Origin: an uncultured Sphingobium sp.
Lineage (GTDB): Bacteria > Pseudomonadota > Alphaproteobacteria > Sphingomonadales > Sphingomonadaceae
Length of the DNA: 9,321 nt
Assembly (NCBI GenBank): GCA_913773715.1
Contig: CAJYHD010000439.1
Location: 1 to 9,321 of the forward strand
Reading direction: 5' to 3'
Of the stretch, positions 1 to 6,981 are shown one piece after another. Below the pieces are notes generated by a model. That model saw nothing but the letters and a program-made list of their open reading frames with translations. It had not been told where the DNA came from and did not search any database. Positions within the stretch are counted from its first letter, which is position 1; each line of letters begins with the position of its first letter. The position numbers were made by a program, and so were the translations under genes.

Positions 1-1364
1 TCCATCTCCTCCAGCTTGCGCAACGAACGCAGCCGCATATTGAGGATCGCTTCGGCTTGCCCATCGGTGAGCGCGAACTCCTCCATCATCACCGGCTTCG
101 GCTCGTCCTCGGTCCGAATGATTACGATGACCCGGTCGAGATTGAGATAGGCGATGATATAGCCATCGAGCAGTTCGAGCCGACCGGCGATCTTGTCTAA
201 TCGATGCTGCGCCCGCCGGACCAGCACATCGATCTGGTGCTTCAGCCATTCGATAAGGACCGGCTTCAGCCCCAGCACGCGCGGCGTCCGCGATGCGTCC
301 AGCACGTTCAAGTTGAGCGGGAAGCGCGTTTCGAGATTTGTCAGACGGAACAGGCTGTCCATGAGCATCTGCGGCTCGACCGTGCGCGCGCGCGGTTCCA
401 GTACGATGCGGATTTGCGTATCGGATTCATCGCGTACGTCGGCGAGGATCGGCAGCTTACGATCGTTGATGAGGACGGCGATCTGCTCGATCAGCTTGGA
501 TTTCTGCACCTGATAGGGGATTTCGGTGATTACTGCGATCCAGGTGCCGCGTCCGCCATCCTCCTTGTGCCAGCGCGCGCGCGTACGGAATGCGCCGCGC
601 CCGGTGGCGTAGGCTTCCGCGATGGCGGCGGCGCTGTCGACCAGCACGCCGCCGGTCGGAAAGTCTGGCCCCTTCACGACCTCCATCAGAGCGGCGTTGT
701 CCGCGTCGGCATCATCGATCAGCAGCCCGGCCGCATCGATCAGTTCGGCGACGTTGTGCGGGGGGATGCTGGTCGCCATCCCCACCGCGATGCCGCTGGC
801 ACCATTGGCAAGCAGGTTGGGGAAGAGGCCGGGAAAAACCTCCGGCTCTTCATCTTCGCCGTTATAGGTCGGGCGAAACTCGACCGTGCCTTCGTCCAGG
901 CCGGACATGAGGTCGGACGCCGCCTGCGTCAGACGCGCTTCGGTGTAGCGCATCGCCGCCGCATTATCGCCGTCGATATTGCCGAAATTGCCCTGACCAT
1001 CGACCAGTGGCGTGCGCAGCGAGAAGTCCTGCGCCAGACGCACCATAGCGTCATAAACCGACGCATCGCCATGAGGATGATATTTACCGATGACGTCGCC
1101 GACGACGCGCGCACATTTCTTGTAGGGCGTCGTGTTACGCGCCGGATTCGCGACGAGAACGTCGGGGTTCGCCCCGCCCGGCTCCATCCGCAGCAAGCGC
1201 ATCGCCCACAGCAAGCGGCGATGCACCGGCTTCAACCCATCCCGCAGATCCGGCAGCGAGCGCGCCGTGATGGTGGAGAGCGCATAGACCAGATAGCGCT
1301 CGGACAGCGCATTGTCGAAGGGATGGTCCTTGATGGCGTCAAAGGGATCGCGAAAATCGGTCAT
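1..1364 (-). CDS. parC: DNA topoisomerase IV subunit A, N-terminal part (runs off the left edge)
   Basis: This is the breakage-reunion subunit of topoisomerase IV, which works with ParE to decatenate replicated chromosomes. I translated it by hand on the minus strand from ATG 1364-1362; about 454 codons are visible and the C-terminus lies outside the window. Visible landmarks are [14 protein letters not shown] (residues 37-50), the quinolone-region helix [19 protein letters not shown] (82-100), [20 protein letters not shown] (121-140) with the predicted active-site Tyr140, and near the edge the tower/coiled-coil motif [16 protein letters not shown]. The residues [17 protein letters not shown] and [10 protein letters not shown] fit alphaproteobacterial ParC better than GyrA. 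Two oddities are an Ala at position 101, where E. coli ParC has Ser80, and about 15 extra residues (roughly 61-80) before KKCAR relative to E. coli ParC. No clear Shine-Dalgarno precedes the ATG. It lies 63 bases downstream of the LysR gene on the same strand and in the same frame. Confidence 0.93.
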   Translation of the reverse strand, partial: MTDFRDPFDAIKDHPFDNALSERYLVYALSTITARSLPDLRDGLKPVHRRLLWAMRLLRMEPGGANPDVLVANPARNTTPYKKCARVVGDVIGKYHPHGDASVYDAMVRLAQDFSLRTPLVDGQGNFGNIDGDNAAAMRYTEARLTQAASDLMSGLDEGTVEFRPTYNGEDEEPEVFPGLFPNLLANGASGIAVGMATSIPPHNVAELIDAAGLLIDDADADNAALMEVVKGPDFPTGGVLVDSAAAIAEAYATGRGAFRTRARWHKEDGGRGTWIAVITEIPYQVQKSKLIEQIAVLINDRKLPILADVRDESDTQIRIVLEPRARTVEPQMLMDSLFRLTNLETRFPLNLNVLDASRTPRVLGLKPVLIEWLKHQIDVLVRRAQHRLDKIAGRLELLDGYIIAYLNLDRVIVIIRTEDEPKPVMMEEFALTDGQAEAILNMRLRSLRKLEEM

Positions 1365-1427
1365 CAGGCGCGGGATAGCAGGACGGGCACGAAACGGAAA
1401 CGGATTTGCTTGGCGTGGTAACGATGC

Positions 1428-2348
1428 TCAGCCGCGTGGCAGGAAGCGGCCTTCGGGATCGGCGGCAATCTCAGCTGCCACCTCGGCGCCGATCCAGTCT
1501 CGGAAAGCCTTGATCTTCGGCGCATTGCGCGCGTGCGGCGGATAGACGATCCAGTAGCTCGCCTGGTCCCGCACATAGGATGGCACGGCCTCCACCAGCA
1601 ATCCCGCCTCCACTTCCGTCTTCCAGAAATGATGCGTCAGGATGGCGACGCCCTGCCCCGCCATCGCTGCGCGCCCCTCCATCACCTGACTGTCAAGCGC
1701 GATCGCGGGCGGTCCGGCGGCATCATCCTCTATCCCCATCGCGGCCAGCCAGTCATGCCACCACTGATCGTCCGGCGACAATCGGGGCAGCGCAAGCAGA
1801 GCGGCGGCGTCCTTGATCGGCCCATGCCGCGCTAGCCAGTCCGGGCTGCACATCGGCGCGAGGCGGGCATGGGTCAGCAGCCGCGCCTCCAACCCCGGCC
1901 AGACGCCGCGCCCTCCCCGAATGGCGACATCCACGCCGTCCCGCGCAAGATCGACGACTGCATCGTTGGCCTGGATACGGACGGCGAGGCCGGGATGCTT
2001 CATCTGGAATGCGCCGATCCTGGGCGCCAGCCAAAGGTGCGCGAAGCTGTTGGTGCAACTGATCGTCAGAACCGCCGAGTGATCCTGCGTCAGCGTGGTA
2101 AACCCTTGTCGCATCTGATCGAAAGCGCGAATAACGACAGGCGCGATCTCACGTCCCTTGTCGGTTAGTATCACCTTGCGACCGGCGCGCTGGAACAGCG
2201 ACAGGCCGAGCCGCTCCTCCAGCAACTTCACCTGATAGCTGACGGCCGCCTGTGTCATGCCCAGTTCCTGCGCGGCGGCCGTGAAATTCTCCAGCCGAGC
2301 GGCGGCTTCAAAGACTCGAACGGCGGACAGCGGAGGCAGGACCGACAT
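1428..2348 (-). CDS. LysR-family transcriptional regulator, GcvA/AmpR-like
   Basis: This is a complete 306-residue LysR-type regulator, the usual family length. The N-terminus LPPLSAVRVFEAAARLENF (4-22) and the winged helix-turn-helix FTAAAQELGMTQAAVSYQV (22-40), followed by LLEERLGLSLFQR (42-54), are typical of the GcvA/AmpR branch. The rest is the substrate-binding-like effector domain (about 90-295), with landmarks DLARDGVDVAIRGG and AGQGVAILT. The open frame extends upstream to 2669, but I choose ATG 2348-2346: homology starts there, an AAAGG ribosome-binding motif lies a few bases upstream, and the extension shows no family features and runs antisense to a small ORF. The gene is divergent from the small ORF and otsB, with a T-N11-A dyad just before its start, so autoregulation and control of the divergent genes are possible. 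The effector and targets cannot be read from sequence. Confidence 0.92.
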   Translation of the reverse strand: MSVLPPLSAVRVFEAAARLENFTAAAQELGMTQAAVSYQVKLLEERLGLSLFQRAGRKVILTDKGREIAPVVIRAFDQMRQGFTTLTQDHSAVLTISCTNSFAHLWLAPRIGAFQMKHPGLAVRIQANDAVVDLARDGVDVAIRGGRGVWPGLEARLLTHARLAPMCSPDWLARHGPIKDAAALLALPRLSPDDQWWHDWLAAMGIEDDAAGPPAIALDSQVMEGRAAMAGQGVAILTHHFWKTEVEAGLLVEAVPSYVRDQASYWIVYPPHARNAPKIKAFRDWIGAEVAAEIAADPEGRFLPRG

Positions 2349-2357
2349 GCGCCTTTG

Positions 2358-2372
2358 ATAAGGCAGACTTAT
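2358..2372. promoter_or_regulatory. Candidate LysR-type operator (T-N11-A dyad)
   Basis: ATAAGGCAGACTTAT is a perfect 5-base dyad (ATAAG / CTTAT) around a 5-base centre. T2359 and A2371 are exactly 11 bases apart, which is the classical LysR-type box. It sits 9 bases upstream of the LysR start codon in the 117-base divergent spacer. It also overlaps a possible plus-strand promoter, TTGATA (2355-2360), 16 bases, TATGTC (2377-2382), reading toward the small ORF and otsB. The dyad is seen directly; its role as the regulator's binding site is inferred. Confidence 0.45.
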
Positions 2373-2465
2373 AGAATATGTCCATCCTTTTGTTGGCATC
2401 AGCGAAGTTGAGCGCGCACATGACAGGGGCACAACGCTTCCTCTTTCGTGATGAAGGATCACGCC

Positions 2466-2624
2466 ATGCGCGACGAATATGAAGACCGGTTCCAGCGGCA
2501 CGCCCGCGCCGACACCAACCGCATGATCGACGGTCTGATCGCTCAGGTCATGCACAGCTTTCGTGTGCTGCACCGCATCCATTATGCCGCTCCGTGGCAG
2601 GGCGAAAAGCGCGGGCTTCAATGA
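2466..2624 (+). CDS. Small hypothetical protein (52 aa) upstream of otsB
   Basis: This short ORF begins MRDEYEDRFQRHARADTNRM and ends PWQGEKRGLQ. I do not recognise a family. It is charged and hydrophilic at both ends, with a more hydrophobic middle (about 21-43, IDGLIAQVMHSFRVLHRIHY), probably an amphipathic helix and not a membrane span. Support for coding comes from strong G/C bias at third codon positions and an AAGGA motif at 2454-2458, 7 bases before the ATG. An in-frame ATG at 2451 would add five residues but has no ribosome-binding motif. It is divergent from the LysR gene and ends 54 bases before the otsB start, in the same frame with no stop between, so it could be the first gene of the trehalose transcript. 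It could alternatively act as a leader ORF. Confidence 0.6.
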   Translation: MRDEYEDRFQRHARADTNRMIDGLIAQVMHSFRVLHRIHYAAPWQGEKRGLQ

Positions 2625-2678
2625 GCGCTTGTCGAAAAAAGGGGTTGCGCATCTGCGAAGAAGCGCCACCTTTGGGGC

Positions 2679-3434
2679 GTGACTGACAGCCTGACCGACA
2701 CAGACCTCGCCCCACCACCGCTTGACCTGCTCGCCGGTGCGGCCCTGTTTCTCGATTTCGACGGTACGCTCGCACCGCTGGCCGATACGCCGGATGATGT
2801 CGATGTCGGACCCGACTTGATCGCCCTATTGGAAGATGCGCGCCGCTTTCTCGATGGAAGGCTGGCGATCGTCAGCGGGCGGTCCGTGGCGACCCTACGC
2901 GGTTTGGGGTTTGGCGATTTCCTGCTGGCCGGGACGCATGGGCTGGAGTTCGCCCGCCCCGGCGAAGGTGTCGAAGCGCCGGCCCGCCTGCCCGCCATCG
3001 ATGGGGTCGAACGCGCCTTTCACGCTTTTGCCGAAGACAGGCCCGGCATCCTCGTCGAACGCAAGTCGATCAGCGTCGGCCTCCACTATCGCGGCGCGCC
3101 GGAATATGAACAGGAAGCCTCCGATCTGACGCAGGTTCTGGCGGCTGAACATGATCTGTCGATTCAGCGCGGCAAGATGCTGTTCGAACTTCGCCCCGGC
3201 GGCGCGGACAAGGGCAGCGCGGTGGAACGGTTGATGCAGAGCGCACCGATGCAAGGCGGCACACCCATCTTCATCGGCGACGACGTGACCGATGAAGAAG
3301 GCTTCGCATCCGCCGCGCGCCTTGGCGGAGCGGGCATCCTTGTCGGGCCGGAACGATCCACCCTTGCGGCCTATCGACTGGAACAGGTTGCCGATGTCAG
3401 GCATTATCTTGGTCGGGCAGCGACGACGTGCTGA
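2679..3434 (+). CDS. otsB: Trehalose-6-phosphate phosphatase (HAD superfamily)
   Basis: The enzyme removes phosphate from trehalose-6-phosphate to give trehalose, the second step of the OtsA-OtsB pathway in the cytoplasm. The 251-residue protein has the HAD motifs in order: FLDFDGTLAPL (24-34) with predicted nucleophile Asp26 and acid/base Asp28; IVSGRS (64-69); the family-typical AGTHGLE (84-90); Lys178 in RPGGADKGSAV (172-182); and the Mg-binding FIGDDVTDEEGF (198-209). Length is normal for short bacterial OtsB. The start is GTG 2679. It is the only usable in-frame start after the TGA at 2622, and its ribosome-binding sequence is weak, so expression may be modest or coupled to the small ORF upstream. 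It is followed after 45 bases by a GH15 gene in the same frame and then by otsA, forming an evident operon. Confidence 0.95.
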   Translation: MTDSLTDTDLAPPPLDLLAGAALFLDFDGTLAPLADTPDDVDVGPDLIALLEDARRFLDGRLAIVSGRSVATLRGLGFGDFLLAGTHGLEFARPGEGVEAPARLPAIDGVERAFHAFAEDRPGILVERKSISVGLHYRGAPEYEQEASDLTQVLAAEHDLSIQRGKMLFELRPGGADKGSAVERLMQSAPMQGGTPIFIGDDVTDEEGFASAARLGGAGILVGPERSTLAAYRLEQVADVRHYLGRAATTC

Positions 3435-3466
3435 CCGGCTTCGCGCCCGTTTTCGGTAACCATATC

Positions 3467-3472
3467 AAGGGG
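3467..3472 (+). promoter_or_regulatory. Shine-Dalgarno site pointing to an AUC start for the GH15 gene
   Basis: AAGGGG at 3467-3472 lies 7 bases before ATC at 3480, a canonical spacing. The GH15 frame has no ATG, GTG or TTG between the otsB stop (3434) and the conserved residues encoded from about 3522, so this site is the best clue to the true start. ATC initiation is rare and is inferred here. Confidence 0.45.
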
Positions 3473-3479
3473 CAGAACC

Positions 3480-5309
3480 ATCAAGGAACCCAATCCCTTC
3501 CCGTGGAACGGGGATGAACGGACGCTGGACCTCTGGCCGATCGGAAATTGCCAGGCTTCCGCATTGATCGATCGATCGGGCCGCATGGTCTGGGCCTGCG
3601 TTCCGCGCGTTGATGGCGACCCGGTCTTTTCGGCCCTGCTCGACAAACATGAGTGGGACGATCCGCAGGCACGCGGCTTCTGGGCGATCGAGCTGGAAAA
3701 TTGCGCGGCGGTCGAGCAATATTATCTGCGCAACACCCCCATTCTCGTCACCAAGCAGAGCGATGGTCAGGGGAACGCGATCGAGACCTGGGATTTCTGC
3801 CCACGCCATCGGCATAAGGGGCGCATGTATCGGCCGGTAGCCTATATCCGCATCGTTCGCGCAATATCCGGCAGCCCGCGCATCCGCGTCCGCCTGCGTC
3901 CCACGACCAGTTGGAACGAAGACAAGGTGCCGATCACCTACGGCTCCAACCACATCCGCATGGTGCTGTCCTACATGGCTATGCGCGTGTCGACCAACGC
4001 GCCCATCGGCCTCATCGCGCAGGAAAGCTGGTTCCGGCTGGAACAGGACATGCACTTCTTCATGGGGCCGGACGAAGGCTTCTCCGACGCGCTGCGCCCC
4101 GCGATAGAGCGCATGCTGGAGGATACGATCGAGGAATGGCGTATCTGGGTGCGCGGCCTCGCCATCCCCGCCGAGTGGCAGGAAGCGGTCATTCGTTCGG
4201 CCATCACCTTGAAGCTCTGCCAGCATGAAGAAACCGGCGCGATCGTCGCCGCGCTGACCACCTCCATCCCTGAGCATGCCGACAGCGGCCGCAACTGGGA
4301 CTATCGCTATTGCTGGATACGAGACGCCTATTACACCGTCGAAGCGCTCAACCGGCTGGGCGCGCTGGACGTACTGGAAAATTACCTCGTCTATCTGCGC
4401 AACATCGTCGATAGCGCGAAGGGCGGGCATATCCAGCCGCTCTATGATGTGCGCGGCAATGCGACGCTGGTCGAATTGGAACCGGAATCGCTGCCCGGCT
4501 ATCGCGGCATGGGTCCGGTACGCGTCGGCAACGCCGCCTATCACCAGATCCAGCATGACGCCTACGGCCAGATCGTCCTGTCCTCGGTTCAGGGCTTCAT
4601 CGACGAGCGCCTGCTGCGTATGGCGGGCCATGCAGACTTCGAGTCTCTCGAAGCCGTCGGCGAGCGCGCGTGGCAGGTCTATGACCAACCCGACGCGGGC
4701 CTTTGGGAGCTGCGCACCCGCGCCCATGTCCACAGCTACAGCGCAGTCATGTGCTGGGCGGCATGCGACCGCCTTGCCCATGCAGCGGCAGCACTCGAAC
4801 TGCCGGTGCGCGAGACGCATTGGGCCAACCGCGCCGAGACGATGAAGAAGCGCATCCTGGAAAGCGCCTGGCGAGAAGAGAGCAATGCCATCTCCGCCAA
4901 TTTCGAGGAAGATTCGCGCGACGCCTCCCTGCTCCAGCTTCTCGACCTGCGCTTCCTGTCGGCGGATGATCCCAAATTCCTCGGTACGCTGGCAGCGCTG
5001 GAAAAGGACCTTCGTCGTGGCGACAACATGCTGCGCTACGACGCGCCCGATGACTTTGGCGAGCCGGTGACCGCGTTCAACGTCTGCACCTTCTGGTTGA
5101 TCGAAGCGCTGCATCGCACCGGTCGCACCGAAGAAGCCCGCCGCTTGTTCGAGGAGATGCTGTCGCGCCGGACGGCGGCCGGCCTGTTGTCGGAAGATAT
5201 CGATCCCGAAACCGGGGAATTGTGGGGCAATTATCCCCAGACCTACTCGTTGGTCGGCATCGTCAACTGCGCCGTCTTGCTGAGCAAACCGTGGAGTGTG
5301 ATGAGATGA
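3480..5309 (+). CDS. Glycoside hydrolase family 15 protein (glucoamylase/trehalase-like)
   Basis: This is a GH15 enzyme of about 609 residues, expected to invert and hydrolyse an alpha-linked glucoside; trehalose is plausible from context and starch-type substrates are the alternative. An N-terminal beta-sandwich domain (about 15-225) begins WPIGNCQASALIDRSGRMVW (19-38), matching the family start. The (alpha/alpha)6 catalytic domain follows with the signature RNWDYRYCWIRD (271-282), QIQHDAYG (356-363), GLWE (407-410, Glu410 the predicted general acid) and LLSEDID then GNYPQTYS (569-575, 583-590, Glu572 the predicted base). The start is uncertain: TTG 3564 is the first conventional start but would remove the conserved IGNCQASA strand. 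I therefore choose ATC 3480, which has an AAGGGG site; CTG 3525 is another option. The gene lies between otsB and otsA and overlaps otsA by ATGA, indicating one transcript with coupled translation. There is no signal peptide, so it should be cytoplasmic. Confidence 0.9.
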   Translation: MKEPNPFPWNGDERTLDLWPIGNCQASALIDRSGRMVWACVPRVDGDPVFSALLDKHEWDDPQARGFWAIELENCAAVEQYYLRNTPILVTKQSDGQGNAIETWDFCPRHRHKGRMYRPVAYIRIVRAISGSPRIRVRLRPTTSWNEDKVPITYGSNHIRMVLSYMAMRVSTNAPIGLIAQESWFRLEQDMHFFMGPDEGFSDALRPAIERMLEDTIEEWRIWVRGLAIPAEWQEAVIRSAITLKLCQHEETGAIVAALTTSIPEHADSGRNWDYRYCWIRDAYYTVEALNRLGALDVLENYLVYLRNIVDSAKGGHIQPLYDVRGNATLVELEPESLPGYRGMGPVRVGNAAYHQIQHDAYGQIVLSSVQGFIDERLLRMAGHADFESLEAVGERAWQVYDQPDAGLWELRTRAHVHSYSAVMCWAACDRLAHAAAALELPVRETHWANRAETMKKRILESAWREESNAISANFEEDSRDASLLQLLDLRFLSADDPKFLGTLAALEKDLRRGDNMLRYDAPDDFGEPVTAFNVCTFWLIEALHRTGRTEEARRLFEEMLSRRTAAGLLSEDIDPETGELWGNYPQTYSLVGIVNCAVLLSKPWSVMR

Positions 5310-6712
5310 GTCGCCTAATAGTCATATCCAACCGGGTCAGCCGCCCGTCCGGGACCGGCAACCAGGGAGGATTGGCTGTCGCTCTGTCGCAGGCGCTGCG
5401 CGAAAGCCGCGGCATCTGGGTCGGCTGGTCCGGCGAGACCACCGACAATTTCACCGGTCATATCGGTTTTGCCGAGGATGATGGCGTCAAGACGGCGACC
5501 ATCGACCTCGAAGAACAGGATGTGGACGAATATTATAACGGCTACGCCAACGAGACGCTGTGGCCGTTGTTTCACTTCCGTATCGATCTCGCCGAATATG
5601 CCCGCGATTTCGAGGGCGGCTATAATCGCGTCAACAAACGTTTCGCCGACACGGCCAGCCCATTGATCGAGCCGGAAGACATCATCTGGGTGCAGGATTA
5701 TCATATGATCCCGCTCGGCCAGATGCTGCGCGATCGAGGGCATCGCAACCGGATGGGGTTCTTCCTGCACATCCCCTGGCCGCCGACGCGCCTGCTGGTA
5801 TCGCTGCCCCATCACAGCAAGCTCGTCAGTACGCTCTTCGCATATGATGTCGTCGGCTTTCATACCGAGGAATGGCTCGAATCCTTCCGCCACTATGTCG
5901 AGAGGGAGATGGGCGGTACCGTCGATGGCGACTATGTGTCGGTCGCGGGACGCACGATTCAGGCCGTTGCCTGCCCGATCGGCATCAACGCGCAGCAGTT
6001 CAAGGATGCCGCGAACAGCGAAGCGGCGAGCGAGATGCACGCCAAAGTCCGCCGCTCGCTTCAGGATCGCGCGATGATTGTGGGCGTCGACCGCCTGGAT
6101 TACAGCAAAGGGTTGGAGGAGCGCTTCGGCGGCTATGCGCGCTTCCTGCGCGACCATCCCGAACATCACCGCAATGTCGTACTGACGCAAATTGCGCCGC
6201 CATCACGCGGCGAGGTCGAAAGCTATCAGCAGATCCGTGCAACGCTGGATTCTCTCGCCGGGCGCATCAACGGCGAATATAGCGATGTCGACTGGACCCC
6301 GATCCGCTACGTCAACCAAGGCTACCCTCGCGACAAGCTGGCGGGCATTTATCGCGCGGCCAAGATCGGCCTTGTGACACCGTTGCGCGATGGTATGAAC
6401 CTTGTCGCCAAGGAATATGTCGCGGCGCAGGACCCAAAGGACCCCGGCGTACTCATCCTTTCGCGCTTTGCGGGCGCGGCGATGCAACTTCGCGACGCGC
6501 TGCTGATCAACCCCTACAGCCCGGAGGAGATGTCCGACGCCATAGCCCGTGCGCTCGCCATGCCACTCGACGAGCGCAAGCGCCGCTGGCGTGCGATGAT
6601 GGACAGTGTCGAGCAGCAGGATATCAGCTGGTGGCGCGAAGCGTTCGTCGGCCGACTGACAGCGGTCGAGCGGGACACAGCCCGCGCCGAACCGGAGCAC
6701 GCGGTAAGCTGA
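5306..6712 (+). CDS. otsA: Alpha,alpha-trehalose-phosphate synthase (UDP-forming), GT20
   Basis: The enzyme transfers glucose from UDP-glucose to glucose-6-phosphate to make trehalose-6-phosphate, which OtsB then dephosphorylates. The 468-residue protein starts MSRLIVISNRV. Residues matching the known E. coli OtsA active site are visible: Arg10, the GGLAVAL loop (21-27), Trp41, Tyr77, Trp86, Asp131 in WVQDYHM, HIPWP (155-159), Arg263 and Lys268 in VDRLDYSKGLEERF (261-274), and DGMNLVAKEY (362-371) with Glu370. No key residue is missing. The start is ATG 5306, which overlaps the GH15 stop as ATGA, with GGAGTG just upstream at 5293-5298. An open frame reaching back to 5222 lies inside the GH15 gene and carries no homology. 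It is the last gene of the trehalose operon and is followed by a stem-loop. Confidence 0.96.
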   Translation: MSRLIVISNRVSRPSGTGNQGGLAVALSQALRESRGIWVGWSGETTDNFTGHIGFAEDDGVKTATIDLEEQDVDEYYNGYANETLWPLFHFRIDLAEYARDFEGGYNRVNKRFADTASPLIEPEDIIWVQDYHMIPLGQMLRDRGHRNRMGFFLHIPWPPTRLLVSLPHHSKLVSTLFAYDVVGFHTEEWLESFRHYVEREMGGTVDGDYVSVAGRTIQAVACPIGINAQQFKDAANSEAASEMHAKVRRSLQDRAMIVGVDRLDYSKGLEERFGGYARFLRDHPEHHRNVVLTQIAPPSRGEVESYQQIRATLDSLAGRINGEYSDVDWTPIRYVNQGYPRDKLAGIYRAAKIGLVTPLRDGMNLVAKEYVAAQDPKDPGVLILSRFAGAAMQLRDALLINPYSPEEMSDAIARALAMPLDERKRRWRAMMDSVEQQDISWWREAFVGRLTAVERDTARAEPEHAVS

Positions 6713-6740
6713 TTGCTGTCCTACTCCCGCCGTGTATCCT
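6713..6740 (+). promoter_or_regulatory. Weak candidate sigma-70 promoter for the small membrane protein
   Basis: TTGCTG (6713-6718) and TATCCT (6735-6740) are separated by 16 bases and point toward the small membrane-protein ORF about 80 bases downstream. It overlaps the stem-loop after otsA, so only one of the two may be functional. Chance matches of this quality are common. Confidence 0.22.
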
Positions 6741-6759
6741 ACACCGGGTGAACGACAGC
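6715..6759 (+). terminator. Imperfect long stem-loop after otsA (possible terminator or mRNA 3' structure)
   Basis: The sequence can fold as GCTGTC (6715-6720) with GACAGC (6754-6759), a symmetric 5 x 5 internal loop, CCCG with CGGG (6726-6729 / 6745-6748), and GTGTA with TACAC around a TCC loop, with a two-C bulge. It begins 3 bases after the otsA stop. No T-run follows, so it is not a textbook intrinsic terminator and may instead protect the 3' end of the operon mRNA. The pairing is seen directly; the role is inferred. Confidence 0.4.
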
Positions 6760-6820
6760 TAAGTTACGGGAATAGGAAATTTTAAGTCGCAAAATGCGGG
6801 AAACATGCGAAGTTAAGCGG

Positions 6821-6946
6821 ATGGATGACGATGAACCGCAGGGGCTTATGGCCACCATCCGCTCCCGTTCCGCCGGCCTCATCGGGGTGGTCTTCCTCGC
6901 TGCTTGGATCGCGATGATCTGGTTCATGTTCGGCGACGTTCTCTAA
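6821..6946 (+). CDS. Small single-span membrane protein (41 aa), unknown function
   Basis: The ORF encodes MDDDEPQGLMATIRSRSAGL followed by a hydrophobic segment (about 18-38, AGLIGVVFLAAWIAMIWFMF) and a short GDVL tail. One transmembrane helix is clear. Arg14 and Arg16 before it suggest the N-terminus faces the cytoplasm. I do not recognise a family. Third-position G/C bias is strong from the Pro codon onward. The start is uncertain: ATG 6794 is in frame but its added codons have poor G/C bias, and ATG 6848 has an AGGGG close upstream and would leave 32 residues. It lies between otsA and the aminotransferase gene on the same strand. Confidence 0.5.
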   Translation: MDDDEPQGLMATIRSRSAGLIGVVFLAAWIAMIWFMFGDVL

Positions 6947-6981
6947 CATCCACGGCGGATTTTGCTGGTAGCATCGTTGAG

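Noticed and set aside
204..1421. 405-codon plus-strand open frame over the left end
   Set aside because: It is the shadow of parC on the minus strand; its translation has no recognisable motif.
2349..2669. 107-codon N-terminal extension of the LysR regulator
   Set aside because: Family homology and a ribosome-binding motif both point to ATG 2348, and the extension runs antisense to the small ORF and across the operator-like dyad.
2625..2678. General-stress (EcfG-type, GGAAC...CGTT) promoter before otsB
   Set aside because: I looked for it because trehalose genes are often under this control in alphaproteobacteria, but found no GGAAC with a properly spaced CGTT here or in the divergent spacer.
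3432..3434. TGA between otsB and GH15 read as selenocysteine
   Set aside because: OtsB ends here at normal length, no SECIS-like hairpin was noticed directly after the TGA, and no catalytic role for such a residue is expected.
3465..5114. 549-codon open frame antisense to the GH15 gene
   Set aside because: It mirrors the GH15 coding frame in GC-rich DNA and shows no recognisable domain; the plus strand carries the full GH15 signature set.
3564..5309. TTG 3564 as the GH15 start
   Set aside because: It would drop the IGNCQASA strand that is conserved at the family N-terminus and has no good ribosome-binding site, although it remains the first conventional start codon.
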